The translations under genes and the position numbers were made by a program. Below the pieces are notes generated by a model, which did not search any database, was not told the origin of the DNA, and saw nothing but the letters and a program-made list of their open reading frames with translations. A stretch of 64,000 nt of DNA from Trema orientale (lineage: Eukaryota > Streptophyta > Magnoliopsida > Rosales > Cannabaceae), in assembly GCA_002914845.1 (NCBI GenBank), contig JXTC01000027.1, forward strand, positions 1,171,873 to 1,235,872, in the 5' to 3' direction. Shown one piece after another: positions 33,712 to 43,760 of this stretch (its first letter is position 1; every line of letters begins with the position of its first letter).

Positions 33712-34130
33712 TTTAGTCAAATAGGAACAAATAATCAATCTTTTTCTTCCAATTGAAATATCATGAAGCATCAAAAACAAAAAAACTACCGAGCTAAAGC
33801 AAAATATCATCAATTAAAATTCGAACCTTAGAAAGATCCACATAAAATTATTTATGTAGCTAATTACCAGTCAACACCGTACTCAATAAGTTGCGCGTAT
33901 TTATTACTCGACAGAGATGGGTCCAGAAGCATCAGTTTTTCCGCGTTGGTTTTATGGCTCGACTTTATGTCCTGAAATGAGACCTTGACCACGTCTTCTC
34001 CCGAGTCATGCAAATTACATATATAAGTTTGTAATTACAAAAATTGTTTAATTAACTAAAGGATTTTACTTCAAAATTATAAGTTGATCATCAGGGTATA
34101 CTGTGACATAAGCGAATTAACAAATGTTGT
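33712..34130 (+). repeat. Paralogous upstream module of RLP3
   Basis: 33712-33930 continues the similarity to 22940-23160 (RLP2). 33960-34120 matches 59480-59600 before RLP4 (cttctccc.agtca.gcaaattacat). The mosaic shows that each RLP has kept different pieces of a common 5' flank. Confidence 0.65.
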
Positions 34131-35640
34131 CGAATTTTCTTAATTCTTCAATAACTTTTTTTTTTTTCAGAAAAAAGATAGAAGGCTATGAAGTTCTTTT
34201 TTGTAACATTAGAAACTCAAGGCTCTTATAAACCGGAAATTACAATTAAGACATCGCTAGAGAAACTACTTTGATTGATGGAGAGAATGAAAGAGACATC
34301 ATCCAAACATATGAAAGCTTTCTTTTCTACATTTGATTCTTTCTTTTTTTTTTCTTTCTTTTTTTTTTCAACATATGTAGCGTGTACGTCAGAGAGAGAA
34401 AATAATTTCGCATGAAATTCAATTTACAGTTTACACGATATTACCTTTTGTTTTTCCAGTAAGGCTATTACGGCTTTTGAGCCAATAGGTGACATGGCAC
34501 AAGATCCGTCAAAAAGCATATGTATGGGTTATGAAATATGAGGACACATAACCACTCTTCCGAAAATATGTAGCTGTTAGAAGAGGCCAAATCAAATCTT
34601 ATTATCGTCGAGAATTAGACCCGATGGTGCACTATTTTGTGCTCTACGTGTTTAAACCTCTCTTCGATGACCCTTACGAACAGGCTCAAACATTCTTCAA
34701 GGATTGGACCACGTAAGTTCACCCTTGTGTTCAAGATGCCCCTACATCAAAATAATTTCTTTCAGATTCTAATGAACATTGTCCCAAGATAATCTTAGTA
34801 ATGCACACAAGCAACATTAAAGTTGATCCACGTTGATATTAATTTGTGTAAAGATTTATGATGTGCATTAGCCGCTGGTAGCGAAAGACCATTGAGGCCT
34901 TTCACGTTGGAGACATTGTTTCCTTAAGTGGTTGGATCGCATTTTTATTTATAGTATAAAGTTTTTGTGAATTAGGCACAATTTTTTTTTTTAAGGAAAA
35001 AAAACGAGATTAATTCTCCTATATTTTCCTATCCGGTTTTGTCTATTCAGATTTTAAAAAATTTAGGCATACTCTGAGAGGGTTTTATCTAATATGGGAT
35101 TATCATATCATGAACTCGTGGATGTCTTTCTTGTCAGGTTGTATTTTTCGGAGTTTCTAATTAGAAATTTGGAGCGGAAGCCCATCATGAAGACATAAGT
35201 GGACAAAAAAAGGGGATCGAGTATATTCTATACGTGCCCAAAGGTTTCACTCTGGTAGTTTTCCAACTAAAAAGTGGAAAATTGATGAAGCACAAAACAT
35301 AAAAACAATATTGGTGCCGAGGTTAAATTCTTTATCCTACAAATATTTTGTGGCATGAAATATATTGCTAAGTGACAACATATATTATTGCCATGGAACT
35401 TAACGACACATAATCAAATTGCTATTTTCAATTTTCTTTGAAAGCAAACAATACTTCATGCGTTGCAACTGAGTTGGCTCTTTGTTGACCAGCCACAAAA
35501 AAAAAAAAAAAAAAAAAAAGTCTCTCACCTTGGGAGTATATAGCACTAGTTCAAATAATATATATCTTCATCTTCACGCCACATTCAACTTATAATCGTA
35601 GACCTTGCCAAAAAGAACATATATTGGCCATTCCATAGTT
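34131..35640. other. Intergenic upstream of RLP3
   Basis: Contains the short RNase H-like exon fragment (34561-34716), an A tract at about 35497-35519, and 35390-35490 that is again like 23165-23270 before RLP2 (aattgctattttcaatttt; gcaaacaatact). No intact gene. Confidence 0.45.
34561..34716 (+). pseudogene. Possible RNase H1 N-terminal domain exon fragment
   Basis: A 51-codon open piece reads RKYVAVRRGQIKSYY, then PMVHYFVLY, then EQAQTFFKDW. The pattern YxVRRG...V.xF...A..FF..W resembles the small hybrid-binding (viroplasmin-like) domain at the N-terminus of RNase H1 proteins. A donor-like AC|GTAAGT ends it. No upstream or downstream exon was found. The similarity is weak and by eye. Confidence 0.25.
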
Positions 35641-35691
35641 TCACTTTGATCAAGTGTCTTATTCCCTTTGAGCAAAATTGTGAGCTATAGA

Positions 35692-38607
35692 ATGATAGTA
35701 GTGAGGCTTCTCTTCTTGCTTGCCAGTACCGCTCACGTGCTGAGCGAGGGTATTGGCCAGAATTATGAAGCGCAGTGCATAGAGAAAGAAAAAGAGGCTC
35801 TCCTCAGCTTTAAGCGAGGTATAGTAGATCCTGGAGACATTCTCTCCTCCTGGACAAATAGCACCAACCAAAACTGTTGCAATTGGAGAGGTGTCACTTG
35901 TGACAACCAAACCAATCATGTCGTTATGACTGATTTCAGTGGCAACGAACTTAGCGGCGAGATCGGCTCCTCGTTGGCTGAACTGCAGTATTTGAACTAC
36001 TTGGATCTCAGTTCGAATTGCTTCGTTTGGATTCCAAAGTTTATTGGTTCATTCAAAGAGCTTACATACCTCAACCTTGCAGGAAATCCTATCAGTGGAA
36101 CTATTCCTCCAGAGCTTGGAAATCTCACCAAATTGCAATTTTTGTCTCTTTCACGTGATGATGATGATTATAATCGGACGTTGATTGCTGATAATTTTTC
36201 ATGGCTCTCTCAGCTCACTTCTTTGACGACCTTTATACTGAAGAATGCAAACTTTACCACAGCCGGGCTTCAATCTTTTAAAGTGGCGCCTTTCTTACCA
36301 ACATTACGTGTATCACGTTGTCTACTTCCCAAGGTAGATACTTCATCTCTTTCCTTCACAAATTCGTCCAATTATCTCAAAGCTCTTATTCTCCAAGAAA
36401 ATTCACTTCATCCCACAGTAATTACTTGGTTTTTAAATTTTAGTAGTAACCTTGAGCATCTTAGCCTCACAAGCAGCAACATAGATGGTTCCTTCCCAGA
36501 TTCCTTTCGGCTTAAAAATTCCCTCAAAATCGTATTTTTGTCAGAGAATAAAGTTGGGGGTGGGGTCCCAAAATCTTTGGGGAACCTTACAAACCTAGAA
36601 GACTTGTATTTGAATGATAATAGTCTTGGTGGAACCTTACATGATTTTCTTGATGATAAGAATTCATTACCAGCTTTGACAGAACTGCATCTTGAAGGAA
36701 ACAAGTTGCAAGGTCCTTTACCAAATCGTTTAAGTCAATTTCCAAGTCTTCTGTATCTGTATTTGGATGGCAACCAACTTACAGGACCATTGCCTGATCT
36801 TTCTTTAATGTCAAACTTGGCTTGGTTTCGTGCAGCTAACAATAAGTTCAATAGTATCTCAATGGAGAGTATTGGTGAGCTTGATAATCTTGAGATTTTA
36901 GATGTCTCTTCTAACTCTCTCACCGGGGTTATCTCTGAAGTGAACCTACGGTGTCCGAAATTGAGGGCACTAGATCTATCCTATAACTCAGCTGTGACAA
37001 TAAAGTTCAACTCCAATTGGGTCCCCTCATTTCAGTTATCATCCTTACAGCTAGCTTCTTTCAAGTTAGGTCCACAATTTCCAAGTTGGCTCCAAACCCA
37101 ATCAAATCTCAAATATCTAGACATTTCTAATTCTGATCTTTCTGGTCTCGTTCCTAATTGGTTTAGTAACATAACTTCCAACTTGGGTTATTTAAATATG
37201 TCTTTTAACCTTCTTATCAACAACTTGCCATATTTTCCACTTGGGAGTTATGATCTTACAATTGACTTGAGTTTCAACCTATTTGATGGCCCTATCCCAC
37301 CTTTTCTGTCCAATGCAAGTAATTTGTATGTCTCCCATAATAAGTTTGTCGATTGTAGGTCGTTTCTATGTGAAGCGAAAGACGGGTTTACAAGAGATAT
37401 TCTTGACTTTTCAAATAATCGGTTATCCGGACCCCTTCCTGATTGCTGGGGTAATTTTGGTACTCTGGTATTTCTCAAGTTAGAAAACAATAAGTTCTCT
37501 GGAGAGATCCCAGTCTCAATTAGAAGTTTGACAAATATTCAAACTCTACAGTGGAGGAACAATAACTTCTCAGGAACTTTGTCTTCAACATTGGAGAATT
37601 GCACTGAGCTACGAGTTCTGGATTTTGGACAGAATAATTTGGAAGGAATAATACCAACATGGATCGGAGAAAGATTAACATCATTGGTGTTTCTTAGTCT
37701 GAAGTCAAACAAATTCTATGGAAGTATACCATTGAGTCTTTGCTATCTTACTCAAATCCAAATTTTGGATCTCTCCCTAAATGATTTTTCTGGAGCTATT
37801 CCTTCGTGCATTGAAAATTTCACCTCAATGGTAAAAGCAGATAATGCAGACAGCACCATTTCGATAAGAACAAGAGCTTTCCGGTTCTTTAGTAGAGGTT
37901 CAGTTAATATAGAACAGAAAAATGTTGAATCCTTCATTATTTGGAAAGGAACAGAGTATGAATATAAAAACATTCTTGGATTGCTAAGAATTATTAATCT
38001 GTCAGGCAACAAGTTTACTGGAGAGATTCCGATTGAAGTGACTCGTCTTCTAGCACTGGTTCAACTAAACCTATCAAGGAATACATTGAGTGGAGCCATT
38101 CCCGAGAACATCGGGAACTTGACTAAGCTAGAATCACTGGATTTCTCCCACAATAAGATTTCTGGTAGAATTCCCACTAGCTTGGCCAAAATATCTTCTC
38201 TGAATTACATGGATTTGTCAAATAACGGATTGTCAGGAAGAATCCCTACAGGCACTCAACTACAAAGCTTTAATGCCTCTACGTATAGCGTGAACCAAGG
38301 ACTCTGTGGACCTCCTTTGACAAGTTCCTGCCCTGGAGATAAGACACCGCAGGACCCTTTTGCTTCAACTCGCGAAAATGAAAGTTACGATAATGAAGAT
38401 GGTGGAGGATGGTTTGACATGTTATGGTTTTATATTGGAATTGCAGTTGGATTCAGTATTGGATTTTGTGGAGTTTGTGGAAATTTGTTGATGAATACTG
38501 CTTGGAGAAATGCCTATTTCCGGTTCACGAATAGCCTGGGAGACTGGCTTTACGTGATGATTGCGGTTAAAGGAGCTGCATTAAGGAGAAAGCTAGATTG
38601 GCACTAA
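35692..38607 (+). CDS. LRR receptor-like protein (RLP3), EIX/Cf-like
   Basis: 971-aa single-exon receptor-like protein; ATG 35692 begins the signal peptide MIVVRLLFLLASTAHVLSEG and is the first ATG in frame. N-cap cysteines as in the paralogs (NCCNWRGVTC). Compared with RLP1 it lacks about 26 residues near residue 318-325, where the text runs from GGTLHDFL straight into DDKN; this equals one LRR, and the frame is kept. It also has a shorter first LRR loop (no RDYAI segment). Island near IWKGTEYEYKN; C-cap NQGLCGPPLTSSCPG; acidic linker; transmembrane helix about 912-934; tail with YFRF and YVMI. Role as for the other RLPs; the shorter LRR array may alter ligand reach (inference). Confidence 0.94.
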   Translation: MIVVRLLFLLASTAHVLSEGIGQNYEAQCIEKEKEALLSFKRGIVDPGDILSSWTNSTNQNCCNWRGVTCDNQTNHVVMTDFSGNELSGEIGSSLAELQYLNYLDLSSNCFVWIPKFIGSFKELTYLNLAGNPISGTIPPELGNLTKLQFLSLSRDDDDYNRTLIADNFSWLSQLTSLTTFILKNANFTTAGLQSFKVAPFLPTLRVSRCLLPKVDTSSLSFTNSSNYLKALILQENSLHPTVITWFLNFSSNLEHLSLTSSNIDGSFPDSFRLKNSLKIVFLSENKVGGGVPKSLGNLTNLEDLYLNDNSLGGTLHDFLDDKNSLPALTELHLEGNKLQGPLPNRLSQFPSLLYLYLDGNQLTGPLPDLSLMSNLAWFRAANNKFNSISMESIGELDNLEILDVSSNSLTGVISEVNLRCPKLRALDLSYNSAVTIKFNSNWVPSFQLSSLQLASFKLGPQFPSWLQTQSNLKYLDISNSDLSGLVPNWFSNITSNLGYLNMSFNLLINNLPYFPLGSYDLTIDLSFNLFDGPIPPFLSNASNLYVSHNKFVDCRSFLCEAKDGFTRDILDFSNNRLSGPLPDCWGNFGTLVFLKLENNKFSGEIPVSIRSLTNIQTLQWRNNNFSGTLSSTLENCTELRVLDFGQNNLEGIIPTWIGERLTSLVFLSLKSNKFYGSIPLSLCYLTQIQILDLSLNDFSGAIPSCIENFTSMVKADNADSTISIRTRAFRFFSRGSVNIEQKNVESFIIWKGTEYEYKNILGLLRIINLSGNKFTGEIPIEVTRLLALVQLNLSRNTLSGAIPENIGNLTKLESLDFSHNKISGRIPTSLAKISSLNYMDLSNNGLSGRIPTGTQLQSFNASTYSVNQGLCGPPLTSSCPGDKTPQDPFASTRENESYDNEDGGGWFDMLWFYIGIAVGFSIGFCGVCGNLLMNTAWRNAYFRFTNSLGDWLYVMIAVKGAALRRKLDWH

Positions 38608-38610
38608 AAT

Positions 38611-39130
38611 GTTAGTATTTGATATATTTCTCGTTTTACAGTACTTTCTTTCTCTCTTCTTTTTTTCTTTCCCATGCAGTTTAATAAAAACTACCATATT
38701 ATATCTCTGGCATGTGCCATATGCAATAGTCACTAGGAGCAAATATCTGAAATTATGAGACTGGTACAAGGATAAGGATTATGATATAACAAGTTGTTAA
38801 TTCATTAGTTCCCAACTAAACTAATTTACATATAATTTGGGTAATTCTGTTGAAAAGAGAGATAAAATAAAGGTCATATTGTTCTCTCTTATAGTGAATA
38901 TTATATTTTTGAGTTTATCTGTTTTCGCAGGAATTATAGATTTATTTGGTATTTTTGAGTTTATCTGTTTTCGCAGGAATTATAGATTTATTTGGAAGGG
39001 TAATCATTACTTTTTTTTTTTTCGTTTAGACCCTTGAAATTTAAATTTCAATGGGCTAAGTAAGTCTCAAGTGTTTAATGTCAAAGTACCATATTCATAT
39101 ATATTCTTCTTCTATTTACTATTTTGTCAG
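38611..39130 (+). other. 3' UTR intron of RLP3
   Basis: Donor AAT|GTTAGT begins four bases after the stop (the base before GT differs from the AAG of the paralogs). Acceptor TTTTGTCAG|ATCC at 39122-39130. Inside is a 46-bp tandem duplication (38911 and 38957: gagtttatctgttttcgcag...). Confidence 0.65.
38911..38997 (+). repeat. 46-bp tandem duplication in RLP3 3' intron
   Basis: The unit gagtttatctgttttcgcag + gaattatagatttatttgg recurs immediately, with a 46-base period. It lies within the proposed 3' UTR intron. A related single copy is visible behind RLP4 near 63500 (aaagatttatttggaaggac). Confidence 0.9.
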
Positions 39131-39948
39131 ATCCAACTTAGTGGATGCGAGGATACAAGAGTTTAGAGTCAAAAGTTGAAGAAGCAGTCAAGCTTGAAGC
39201 ATATTCCTCTTTGTTTCCGTTTGTTCGTTCGTTCCTTTTCTTGGATGTTTTCGCTGCGTACTTCTAGCTCTCTCTCTGTTTTAGGACCTTTTGATTTTCT
39301 ATCATTTTTTCTTTTATGGTCTTTTTGTGGTTTGGTTTGGTTTGTTGCTTCCTTTTCTGGGGGCTTTGTGCCCGCCTTTTCTCTGTATTGTGGTTTGTGC
39401 TGTTTTTGTACTCCAATTTAGCCCATAAAAGAAAAGGATTGAGTTTGTAAGTCTCTCTATCTCTCTCTCTCATATTCATAAATTCCAAAAACTCATGACT
39501 CAGAAGCAGAACTTGAAGAATTTTATGTAAGTTAGGACTCACGTGAAAGAGAAAAAAAAAAAAAAAAAAAAAAAAAAACCTACTATTCAAAGTAACGACC
39601 AAAAAACTTGAAAACAACCATCAGAAAAAACTACAAGAGTGGAATCGAAACCGAAGGAAAGACGAGTTGCAAGTAATTTCCTCTTAAAAGACAGGACAAA
39701 TAAAACTCAATCAGGACACATTGTTCAACAACTAGAAACCACAAAAACACAACATAAAAGTTAAAGATCAGTGATCAAACTAATTAAACTAGAGTTCGAA
39801 GCTTGACTGAGTCTCTAGCTTCTAATGAACTCTACACACTTCAATCCACGCAGATACAGCGACTAAGTTAACACTCTAAGTCTAACTAGGTCCGCTGTCT
39901 TCTTTGTTATGGAAGCAATATATGCATATTTTCATCAGGAGAGTTCTA
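39131..39948. other. RLP3 3' exon and paralogous downstream flank
   Basis: 39131-39440 matches the RLP4 terminal exon region 63680-63830 (tggggg.ctttgt...ccgccttttctctgtattg.ggtttg). 39481-39760 matches 30519-30780 behind RLP2. A (A)n tract of about 28 lies near 39551-39578. No coding gene. Confidence 0.6.
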
Positions 39949-40150
39949 TCAATAATGATTCGAGATTCCTACACATACTAGTGCCAATCTAGTTTTTGTC
40001 CTCAGTGCATCCCCTATTAGGGTAATCATCCCGTCAAGCCAGCCTTCCGCGCCATACAAGAACTGAAATCTCCAAGAAAAGTTAAGCAAAAGATTCCCAC
40101 AAGATCCAATAGCGAATCCAATGCCAGTTCCACCGTAAAACAACGATACT
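39949..40150 (-). pseudogene. RLP remnant: C-terminal transmembrane and tail, inverted
   Basis: The minus strand encodes FYGGTGIGFAIGSCGNLLLN and then SWRFQF...GWLDGMI...DALRTK. These line up with the transmembrane helix and cytoplasmic tail of the four RLPs (FYIGIGVGFSVGFCGVCGNL; GDWLYVMI; AALRRK). A one-base shift just after DALR changes the last residues, while the other frame still shows the family ending LDWH and a stop. No LRR part precedes it. It is in opposite orientation to the four genes, so an inversion or inverted fragment is implied. Confidence 0.75.
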
Positions 40151-40502
40151 TCAAACTATTCTCGGCCATCTTTAGCCGATCAATTAATACTAGCTAAGGG
40201 CGCATTTGATATAGTATTTGAATCCTATTTTACAGATTCAGAAACAATTTTCGTATAAAAAATTGATGAGAAAAAATAATTTAATCTTATCAACTTTCTA
40301 TACAAAAGCTATTTCCAGATTTATAGAATAGAATTTGAATCTTACGTCAACGTAAAACTATCTATGTTGCTGAAAATTAGTCAGCAAGTCAAAATAATTT
40401 AACAATGAGTTGCCCACATTCCTTAAAACCTCTGCTTAGAACTTGATTTTGGCGAGAAAAGAAATACTTATAAGAGAAAATGCAAGAGAATAGACAAGGA
40501 AA

Positions 40503-41000
40503 ATGTTCGAGTCCCGTCACTTTGAGTCTTTGAGTAAAATTGAGAGCTTTTTAGTTGCACGGCTTCTGTTCTTTCTAACCACTGCTTATGTTTTGAGGAC
40601 TAATGCCTGTATAAGTGGGAATCGTCGTCAAACCTACTGCAGAGAGAGAGAGAGAGAGATGCTCTTCCCTGCTTTATGGGAGCTGTAGAATCCTTGTAAC
40701 GTTCTCTCCTTAAGTGAATGTTTTGTACGTTCCCCTCAAACAAAAGGAAAAATATGAATGATAGAGATAGTTTAGAAGTTTATTAGACTTAATGGCAGAA
40801 AGGATTCAAGAGGTAGATAATTCAAAAGCTAAAGAATCAGAGTTTGAATCTTTATACTGACGAGCACTAGTTGCTCTTCTTTTACCCTTGTTTGTTAATC
40901 AATTACTTTGGTCAAGTTTGCAATATTCTAGTCGTTCCTAGTGTTGTTTTTGTGGTTTGAATTTGTAAAAAATGTTATGCTATAGATTTATATAGTTGCA
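40503..41000 (+). pseudogene. RLP remnant: signal peptide and N-cap start joined to 3' UTR
   Basis: The frame from 40503 contains LVARLLFFLTTAYVL, like the RLP signal peptide, then a decayed N-cap start (CREREREMLFPALWEL) and a stop at 40687. DNA continues to match RLP1 (gtaacgttctctcct) to about 40712. From about 40760 the text matches the RLP1 3' region (gatagagatagttta...gaaaggattcaagag...aaagctaaagaatc). The whole LRR, transmembrane and tail region is missing, so an internal deletion removed almost 3 kb. Its upstream DNA (40340-40460) matches the RLP4 upstream module (59400-59480). Confidence 0.75.
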
Positions 41001-41996
41001 GCGTACTTGTTTTATCATTTGTCAATTTACCCTGTCACGTTCTCATTAAAAAATAATAATAATAATAAATAGAGGAAAAAAAATATCAATAAAGAAAAAT
41101 GTCGCATATCAATTATCCCATGAATATTGACATGGAAAATTTTAGAAAAAGCTACGAAATCATTTTCTATAACAATTGTAATACCTTGTATAAAGAAAAA
41201 GAGAATAAAATAAAATAAATAAATGAAAAGAGAAAAGACAAATAAGGTCAAAGATTTAGTTAAATAATTAAGGACGTTTTGGTCACTTTAATAAAATTAG
41301 GAAATTATATACGTATAAACTTTTAGGGTGTGACTGAGAGTTAAAAGAAAGTATTACACTCTGTAGCGGGAGAGAAAATGGTAAAGAGCATGGAAAAAGA
41401 TGAGGGAGCATAATAAGGTTGATTGTCACTCTTTTAAGGCAATAAACTCAACCTCATCAAGTATCGTGTTATTAATTAGAGATTCTTACAGTTAATTCAT
41501 TATCTAGGATTTTGAAATTCTTTAAGCATCTATTTATTTTAGTTATTATTCTAGGAATAATTTATATTTTAAGTGATTCATCTCACTGTAAGGTTTAAAA
41601 CAAGACCAAAATTACGCGATTTGGATATATGGATTAAAAGTTATAGATTTTTGAGTTTTAGTCAAAGATGGTAAACGCAGCAGAAGATTCGACTGACTTT
41701 TTAGGGGATTTTTGATATGGTTGAAAATTTTATCGAATAAGCTTTCGAACGGTATATAATTTGTCAAAAACGGACTTAAAACCAGAGAGATATAGCTTTT
41801 TGAAGTGACTGCTATGAATCTAAAAAAATTTTGTAACTCTTTACATTTAGAGCAAAATGTGGCAACGACTTACTCGGCTGCATGAGGCCCATACATGGAC
41901 TCCACAGATATGTTCTTGGCACTTTTAGAACTTCCATCATTTGTAGAAATCGTTCTCTAAGTTTTATAATTTTTAAATTTTAATTAAAATTATTAT
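41001..41996. other. Intergenic, no gene seen
   Basis: AT-rich with (ATA)n at 41051-41072. The stretch 41590-41830 (aaaattacgcgatttgg; caaaaacggacttaaaacc) looks repeat-derived but no ends were identified. Confidence 0.4.
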
Positions 41997-43084
41997 GAGT
42001 TTACGATGTCGAAGTTAAGCATGCAAACGATTAGGCTGACGTTTTGTTTATTCCGATTGAATGATTGAATAATACGTCCGAAGAATGCTGTCAGACGACA
42101 TGAGTTAAGATTTGAATCTTTTCCTAAACGTCGTCGATTTGTAAGTGTAAGATGCGGTAAAGCACTATTGTATATTGACGATTCTAGCATGCTCACCAAT
42201 TTTCAACTCTGAGAAGAGAAACTCATAAAAGAGGTCCAAAAACTTTTAAATATGAAACATTGATTCAAGGGTAGAGGATCAACAAGAATTTCTAACCCAA
42301 GGATTAAAATTGGAATAATCTAAAAAAATACTTCTAGCATGAGCTCTAAGGGGAAACATAAAAAAACCACATTAAAATACAACCGATTCTCAGGCTGCAC
42401 AATTAGAAACCATATTAGATGCAGTATAAATTTAACCAGAAGAGTTATCAGATGTGATCTTTAAGAATAGGATTGACTCTATCCTGAGAGGCTCTTCTCT
42501 CTTAGACAAATTCAACTTGATATGGCATGGTGATGATATGTAGGCTACCAAAGAGGGTGGTTTATAGGTCACTAAGAAGTTCAAAAACTAGGAAATTATA
42601 TGCAACTCAACAATCTCCGAGTACTCATGATTAATTCTTCTAGGGGCAAGGTATGTGCAATGCCTTTTCTTTTGGGCCTGATTCACTTAGATGTGAGAAA
42701 TGTAAAGTGAATCAACATCTATCACTTGGAGAAATATTGGCAGAAGATACTTCTAGTAAGAGAAACGAAAAAAAAAAGAAATAATAGTAATAAATAAAAA
42801 AAAGACTTTTATCTAAGCATGTCAAGAAATAAAACTCGTATATTTAACAAACCAACGTTCCCCCTTGACCATTTGAATGGCAGTTTTTAGCTTATGTAGT
42901 TTGCCAAACTCCTAAATAAAAATGATGGAACAGGGTGGCGAGCTTGGAACTTGTGAGCTAAAACATCCTCCAAATACCTTAGAACCTCTGTCAAAGCTAA
43001 GCTTTCTAGTTGCAAAAGCTATCTTCCTCAACAAGCAATAAGTATTTGGTAGCCTAGGTTAAACACTTTGGCTACCTAACTATC

Positions 43085-43445
43085 TGATCAAATGAGTATT
43101 TAATAACCTATTATAACCACGTGAGTTATTTGTTACTAATAGCCAATCTTAGTTACTAGCTTCCAGACTAGTGGCTAGTTACTGATTATTAGTTACCAAT
43201 TTAGAAATTGATTAGACTAGTTAGTATAGTTATTAATTTGGTTTTCAGTTACTCATAACTAATTTGTTACGGGTACTCAAACTAGTGGTTATTTACAAAG
43301 ATTGATGGCTATAATTGGCAACTAATCTGGTTTTTAAGTTACCAATATAGTTATCGATTATTAATTACAAGAGTGGTTACTGATTACCAGCTATTATTCT
43401 CTTAGAATTACACTTAACCATAACCAGTAACTAGCCACTAGTCTG
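43085..43445 (+). repeat. GTTAC/GTAAC-rich degenerate array (A1)
   Basis: Dozens of short motifs (gttactag, taactag, gttaccaat, agtaacc) in both orientations fill this stretch. The paralogous block lies at 51985-52310, and similar motifs occur at 16065-16150 and 52930-53030. It is low-complexity and probably transposon subterminal DNA. Confidence 0.6.
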
Positions 43446-43760
43446 GAAGCCTAAGTGAACTGACCAGTTGGACACGGTGCGGTAAAATATTGAGCCAATC
43501 AGTTCAGTCCGGTTCTTGGTGTAAAAAAAAAAAAAAAAATTCAATTGGCTCAAGCTGAAATGACCAGTGTTTAGTACTTAAGGCTTTTTGTTTGGTTTTC
43601 ATACAGGAAAAAAAGACTTAAATACTCATTATTACGTATATTTACATAAATACCTAATTTTTGTTTTTCTTTCACCAATACTTATTTTTAGAGAAATGTA
43701 AACTATAAGTATTTTATATATAAAATGTATATTACGATATAAATTTTCATAAATAATTAT

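Noticed and set aside
35668..35691. Longer start for RLP3
   Set aside because: It would begin at TTG; the first ATG (35692) gives the conserved signal peptide.
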